From contig DBME01000043.1 in assembly GCA_002298155.1 (NCBI GenBank), positions 1 through 11,568 on the forward strand: DNA of 11,568 nt, in the 5' to 3' direction. The notes beneath the pieces were generated by a model. That model saw only the letters and a list, made by a program, of their open reading frames with translations. It was not told the origin of the DNA and did no database searches. The stretch is from Holophagaceae bacterium UBA706. GTDB lineage: Bacteria; Acidobacteriota; Holophagae; Holophagales; Holophagaceae. Positions 8,567 to 11,568 of the stretch are shown piece after piece (position 1 is the stretch's first letter; each line of letters begins with the position of its first letter). The translations under genes were made by a program, and so were the position numbers.

Positions 8567-9874
8567 TCATTTACCCAGGCAGAAGCCCGAGAAGACCTGG
8601 TCCAGGGAGGACTCGGCCCGGTCCTCCCCCGTGAGCCGGGCCAGGAGGCCCCAGGCGCCCTGCAGGAGCGACGCGGGGACCTCGGGGGGCGTGCCCGCGT
8701 CCAGGGCCAGCAGAAGGTCCATCTGGACGGCCAGTTCGTCCAGCAATTCCCGCTGCCGGCGGGTGTCCAGGGCGCCCAGGCAGGCATCGGGGGCCAGGGG
8801 CCCCAGGAACCGCTGCCGCAGGGCCCCGGCCAGCTGGTCAAGGTCCCCGGCGGCGGCGGAGACGCACACCTCGTCACCGGTGGCGGAGCCCCCCAGATCA
8901 GCCTGGTTGCGCACCGTGAGGACCTTCCCCGCGAAGGGCGCCAGCCGGTCGATGATTTCCGGATCCGGGGCGGGGTCCGGGAGGGGCACCAGGTGGAGGA
9001 TGATATCGGCCTGCTCCAGGACTTCGCGCACCCGGGCGATGCCCAGGCGCTCCACCGGATCGTCGGTGCGGCGCAGACCAGCGGTATCGAACAGGAACAG
9101 GGGGAGCCCTGCCCAGGGCGCCCTGGCTTCCAGGACATCCCGGGTGGTGCCGGGGACTTCGGTGACGATGGCCCGCTCCTGGCCCGCCAGGGCGTTGAAG
9201 AGGGTACTCTTGCCTGCGTTGGGCCGGCCCACCAGGGCGATGCGGACCCCGTCCCGGAGCCACCGGGCTCCGGCCGCCCGGGCCTGTTCCACGTGGAACA
9301 GTTCCGCGAGGCGCCGCAGGTCGGCGGTCATGGCATCCAGGTCGAGGGTGATGCCCTCGTCCTCCCCGTAGTCCACGCTGGCTTCAGCCCGGGCCATCCA
9401 GGGGGTCAGTGCGGCACGGGCCTGGGCCACCCATGGGGGCGTTCCGCCGGCCCGTGCCTGGGCCTGACGAAGCTGGGTGTCGGTGGCCGCGGTGACCAGG
9501 TCCCGGAGGGCTTCCGCCTCGAGGAGGCCCTGCTTGCCGTTCAGGAGGGCGCGGCGGGTGAACTCGCCGGGTTCGGCCAGGCGGATGCCCAGGCTTCCCA
9601 GATGCTCCAGGAACCGGCGCACGAGGAGGGGGTTCCCGTGGAGCTGGAATTCCACCAGGTCCTCGCCGGTGTAGCTGTGGGGGGCGGGGAAATACAGGAC
9701 CAGGCACCGCTCCCGGTAGCCGTCCCAGGCCAGTTCCTTCAGCGCCGCCCGGCGGGCTTCAGGCAGCTCCAGGAGGGTCCCCAGGCGCACGGCGAGCCCC
9801 CCGCCCGACACCCGCACCACGGCGATGGCCGAAGGCAGCAGGGGCGTGGCGGGGGCGCAGATCGGTTCCAGCAT
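8567..9874 (-). CDS. mnmE: tRNA uridine-5-carboxymethylaminomethyl modification GTPase MnmE (TrmE)
   Basis: This encodes a 435-residue GTPase that works with MnmG to install carboxymethylaminomethyl groups at the wobble uridine of certain tRNAs. The N-terminal formyl-tetrahydrofolate-binding domain begins ICAPATPLLPSAIAVVRVSG and contains HSYTGEDLVEFQLHGN-type sequence (66-81) and GEFTRRALLNGK (103-114). The G domain is inserted in a helical domain: G1 GRPNAGKST (216-224), switch PGTTRD (241-246) and DTAGLR (263-268). The C-terminus is FCLGK, with the conserved Cys at 432. The length is slightly under the E. coli 454. The ATG lies 22 bases after the jag stop and has only a weak ribosome site. 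Codons 192-197 (LFHVEQ) coincide with a parS-like palindrome. mnmG is not downstream; a promoter and an unrelated gene follow. Confidence 0.96.
   Translation of the reverse strand: MLEPICAPATPLLPSAIAVVRVSGGGLAVRLGTLLELPEARRAALKELAWDGYRERCLVLYFPAPHSYTGEDLVEFQLHGNPLLVRRFLEHLGSLGIRLAEPGEFTRRALLNGKQGLLEAEALRDLVTAATDTQLRQAQARAGGTPPWVAQARAALTPWMARAEASVDYGEDEGITLDLDAMTADLRRLAELFHVEQARAAGARWLRDGVRIALVGRPNAGKSTLFNALAGQERAIVTEVPGTTRDVLEARAPWAGLPLFLFDTAGLRRTDDPVERLGIARVREVLEQADIILHLVPLPDPAPDPEIIDRLAPFAGKVLTVRNQADLGGSATGDEVCVSAAAGDLDQLAGALRQRFLGPLAPDACLGALDTRRQRELLDELAVQMDLLLALDAGTPPEVPASLLQGAWGLLARLTGEDRAESSLDQVFSGFCLGK
9285..9300. promoter_or_regulatory. parS: parS-like ParB-binding palindrome inside mnmE
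   Basis: This is an exact second copy of TGTTCCACGTGGAACA, lying within codons 192-197 of mnmE, where the palindrome reads Leu-Phe-His-Val-Glu-Gln. The stretch sits just ahead of the GTPase domain, in the helical domain. Identity over 16 bp with the site at 2628-2643 (and over 18 bp if the two preceding cytosines are counted) supports selection for a DNA-binding function on top of the coding function. Intragenic parS sites near the origin are well known in other bacteria. ParB binding here is inferred. Confidence 0.86.
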
Positions 9875-9896
9875 GGCGGGACCCGGAGGTCCGGAC

Positions 9897-10361
9897 CTAG
9901 ACCCGGGTGACCTTCAGGGCCTTGAAGGTGCCGGTGCCTTCGCTTTCCGTGGCGAAGCCGGGCTGGCGGCTGAGCACCATGTGCACCCAACGGCGCTCGC
10001 GGGGGCTCAGGGAGGCGAAGGTGTAGCTGCCGAGGGTCCGGGCCTTCTCCGCGGCCATGGCGGCCATGGCCACCACTTCCTTCATGCGGAAGAGCCGGAA
10101 GGACTGGACATCCAGGTAGGCCTGGCGGATCTCCTCCCGTTCGCCCTGGGCCTCATGGACCAGGAACTGAAGCGCATCCAGGGCCAGGCCCTTGTTCGCG
10201 GCGAGCCAGTGGGCATCGGGCCCGTCCAGCACGATGCGGTTCGGGAAGAGCACCTCGTCGCCGGAAGGTTCCGGCTGGGCGGAGACCTTCATGCCCAGGT
10301 TTTCGCACCAGCGGGAGACCGTTGCCGGCACCGCTTCAAGAGACAAGGACGCCTTGCGCAT
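9897..10361 (-). CDS. jag: Jag/KhpB-like RNA-binding protein (KH-R3H)
   Basis: This encodes a 154-residue protein of the SpoIIIJ-associated (Jag, also KhpB) type, an RNA-binding partner usually encoded beside yidC. The central KH-like region runs from about 38 to 70 (NRIVLDGPDAHWLAANKGLALDALQFLV, shown in parts: NRIVLDGPD, LALDALQFLV). The R3H domain has the signature SPRERRWVHMVL (119-130) with Arg123 and His127. The N-terminal Jag domain found in Firmicutes is absent, and the first 35 residues show no domain. The loop that is normally GKRG-like reads AANKG (54-58), so the first glycine of the GXXG element is lost. The ATG has GGAGG (10366-10370) four bases upstream. It starts 12 bases after the yidC stop, in the conserved yidC-jag-mnmE order, and probably shares their transcript. 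Confidence 0.85.
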   Translation of the reverse strand: MRKASLSLEAVPATVSRWCENLGMKVSAQPEPSGDEVLFPNRIVLDGPDAHWLAANKGLALDALQFLVHEAQGEREEIRQAYLDVQSFRLFRMKEVVAMAAMAAEKARTLGSYTFASLSPRERRWVHMVLSRQPGFATESEGTGTFKALKVTRV

Positions 10362-10373
10362 GTTTCCTCCGGG

Positions 10374-11568
10374 TCAGACCACCACCGGCTGGGGCTTGTA
10401 GGAACGCATCACCAGCCAGGTCTGCAGGATACCGATAAGGTTGAACATCAGATAGTAGAGGCAGAGTCCGGAGGGGGTGCTGGCGAAGAAGAACGTGAAC
10501 ATCACGGGCATCATGACCATCATCATCTTCCGCTGCGTGGGGTCGCCCACCGAGGGGGTCATGGCCTGCTGGACGATCATGGAGACGCCCATGAGGATCG
10601 GCAGAACATAGAAGGGGTCCTGGGCGGAGAGGTCATGCAGCCAGAAGGCGAAGGGCGCGTGGCGCAGTTCGAACACCGCGTTGAGCATGGACCACAGGGC
10701 GAAGAAGACGGGCATCTGCAGGACCATGGGGAGGCAGCCGCCCATGGGGTTGTGGCCGTTCTTCTTGTAGAAGGCCATGAGCTCCTTCTGCATCTCGGCC
10801 TTCTTGGCCATGTCGTTGCCGAACTTCTCGTACTTGGCCTGCAGGGCCTTCTGGTGGGGTTCCAGTTCCTTCATGCGGAGCATCTGCACCGTGGTCTTGG
10901 TGTTCAGGGGCCACAGGGTGCCGCGGATGACGATGGTCAGCAGGATGATGGAGATGCCCCAGTTGGGCACCACCTGGTGGATGCCGCGCAGGATCATGAA
11001 CAGAAGCTTGGCCACCAGGCCGAAGAAGCCGAAATCGACTATCTGCAGAAATACTTTGCCTTCAGCCTTTTGGCCGGGGGCATGGAAGGCCGAGAGCTCC
11101 TCGGCCTGCTTGGGACCGAGGTAGAGCCGCGCCGTGGCCACGCCGGTGGAGGGGGGCACGAGGTTGTAGCCCGCCGCCTGGTCCGTGGAGCGCAGGGGGG
11201 TGGCCGAGGCGTCCCAGATCGCGGCGAAGTACCAGGTGCGCTGGCCCTTGGAATTGGGGTCGATGCCGGCGTCCATGCCCAGGCGGGAGGCCGTGGGGGG
11301 CAGCACCTTGCGCTTGGAGCCCAGGAAGCTGAAGAAGGGATCCTTGAGCATGTCCGTCCAGGAGACGGCATTGATGGTCTTGGGCTCCAGGGTGAAGACC
11401 CGGCCCATGCTGTGCACCTGGAGGAGGTTCGCGGGCATGGGGATCAGGTTCAGGGCGGCGCCCCGGGCACTGGTCCAGCTCATGTCGAGGATGTGGCCGT
11501 CGTCGGGAACCGTGTAGGCGAGGCGGTCGCCCGTGGCGGAGGTGAACACCACCGTCTGGGTCTCACCC
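10374..11568 (-). CDS. yidC: Membrane protein insertase YidC (partial, N-terminus outside window)
   Basis: The frame runs open to the right edge, so the N-terminal part, including the first membrane helix and the start codon, is missing; about 398 codons are visible. YidC inserts and folds inner-membrane proteins, alone or with SecYEG. The first 190 or so visible residues are the end of a large periplasmic beta-rich domain, typical of Gram-negative YidC. The conserved insertase core follows: a membrane segment around WGISIILLTIVIRGTLWPLN, which carries the essential groove arginine, a charged cytoplasmic hairpin (MKELEPHQKALQAKYEKF), then MGGCLPMVLQMPVFFALW and further helices ending near GILQTWLVMRSYKP. 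The stop lies 12 bases before the jag start, with the jag ribosome site in the gap. Confidence 0.96.
   Translation of the reverse strand, partial: GETQTVVFTSATGDRLAYTVPDDGHILDMSWTSARGAALNLIPMPANLLQVHSMGRVFTLEPKTINAVSWTDMLKDPFFSFLGSKRKVLPPTASRLGMDAGIDPNSKGQRTWYFAAIWDASATPLRSTDQAAGYNLVPPSTGVATARLYLGPKQAEELSAFHAPGQKAEGKVFLQIVDFGFFGLVAKLLFMILRGIHQVVPNWGISIILLTIVIRGTLWPLNTKTTVQMLRMKELEPHQKALQAKYEKFGNDMAKKAEMQKELMAFYKKNGHNPMGGCLPMVLQMPVFFALWSMLNAVFELRHAPFAFWLHDLSAQDPFYVLPILMGVSMIVQQAMTPSVGDPTQRKMMMVMMPVMFTFFFASTPSGLCLYYLMFNLIGILQTWLVMRSYKPQPVVV

Overview
The window is high-GC bacterial chromosome carrying housekeeping genes, with no sign of mobile DNA, CRISPR, rRNA or tRNA. The YidC homologue has a large periplasmic domain ahead of its insertase core, which points to a Gram-negative-type envelope. 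The GC-rich codon use, the yidC-jag-mnmE order and the general look of the proteins would fit a Holophagae-like member of the Acidobacteriota (Geothrix/Holophaga type). That assignment is recall-based and tentative; Myxococcota or another high-GC Gram-negative group cannot be excluded.

Layout. The left third reads rightward: the C-terminal end of an unidentified proline-rich protein (1-150), then lon (187-2589), ftsY (2671-3582) and ribD (3575-4714). The rest reads leftward. In transcription order it is yidC (cut by the right edge), jag/khpB-like R3H protein, mnmE, a DinB-family protein with its own promoter, gatB, a 60-residue one-helix membrane protein, a PLP-dependent trans-sulfuration-family enzyme, and a ThiS-type sulfur carrier whose start overlaps the enzyme's end. 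The two gene sets converge at 4715-4796.

Functions. Lon handles protein quality control. FtsY and YidC belong to the co-translational membrane-targeting and insertion route. RibD makes riboflavin precursors. MnmE modifies tRNA wobble uridines. GatB is a subunit of the Asp/Glu-tRNA amidotransferase. The PLP enzyme and ThiS-like pair belongs to sulfur metabolism.

The most notable non-coding signal is a perfect 16-bp palindrome, TGTTCCACGTGGAACA. It occurs twice, once between lon and ftsY (2628-2643) and once inside the mnmE coding sequence (9285-9300). It matches the ParB-binding parS consensus with two symmetrical substitutions. Together with yidC-jag-mnmE, which commonly sits next to the replication origin and parAB, this places the window in the origin-proximal, ParB-loaded part of the chromosome. 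Other points worth attention are a 10-bp hairpin that buries the gatB ribosome binding site, a degenerate KH motif in the Jag-like protein, and the overlap between the PLP enzyme and thiS. I did not find a wholly new multi-gene system here.
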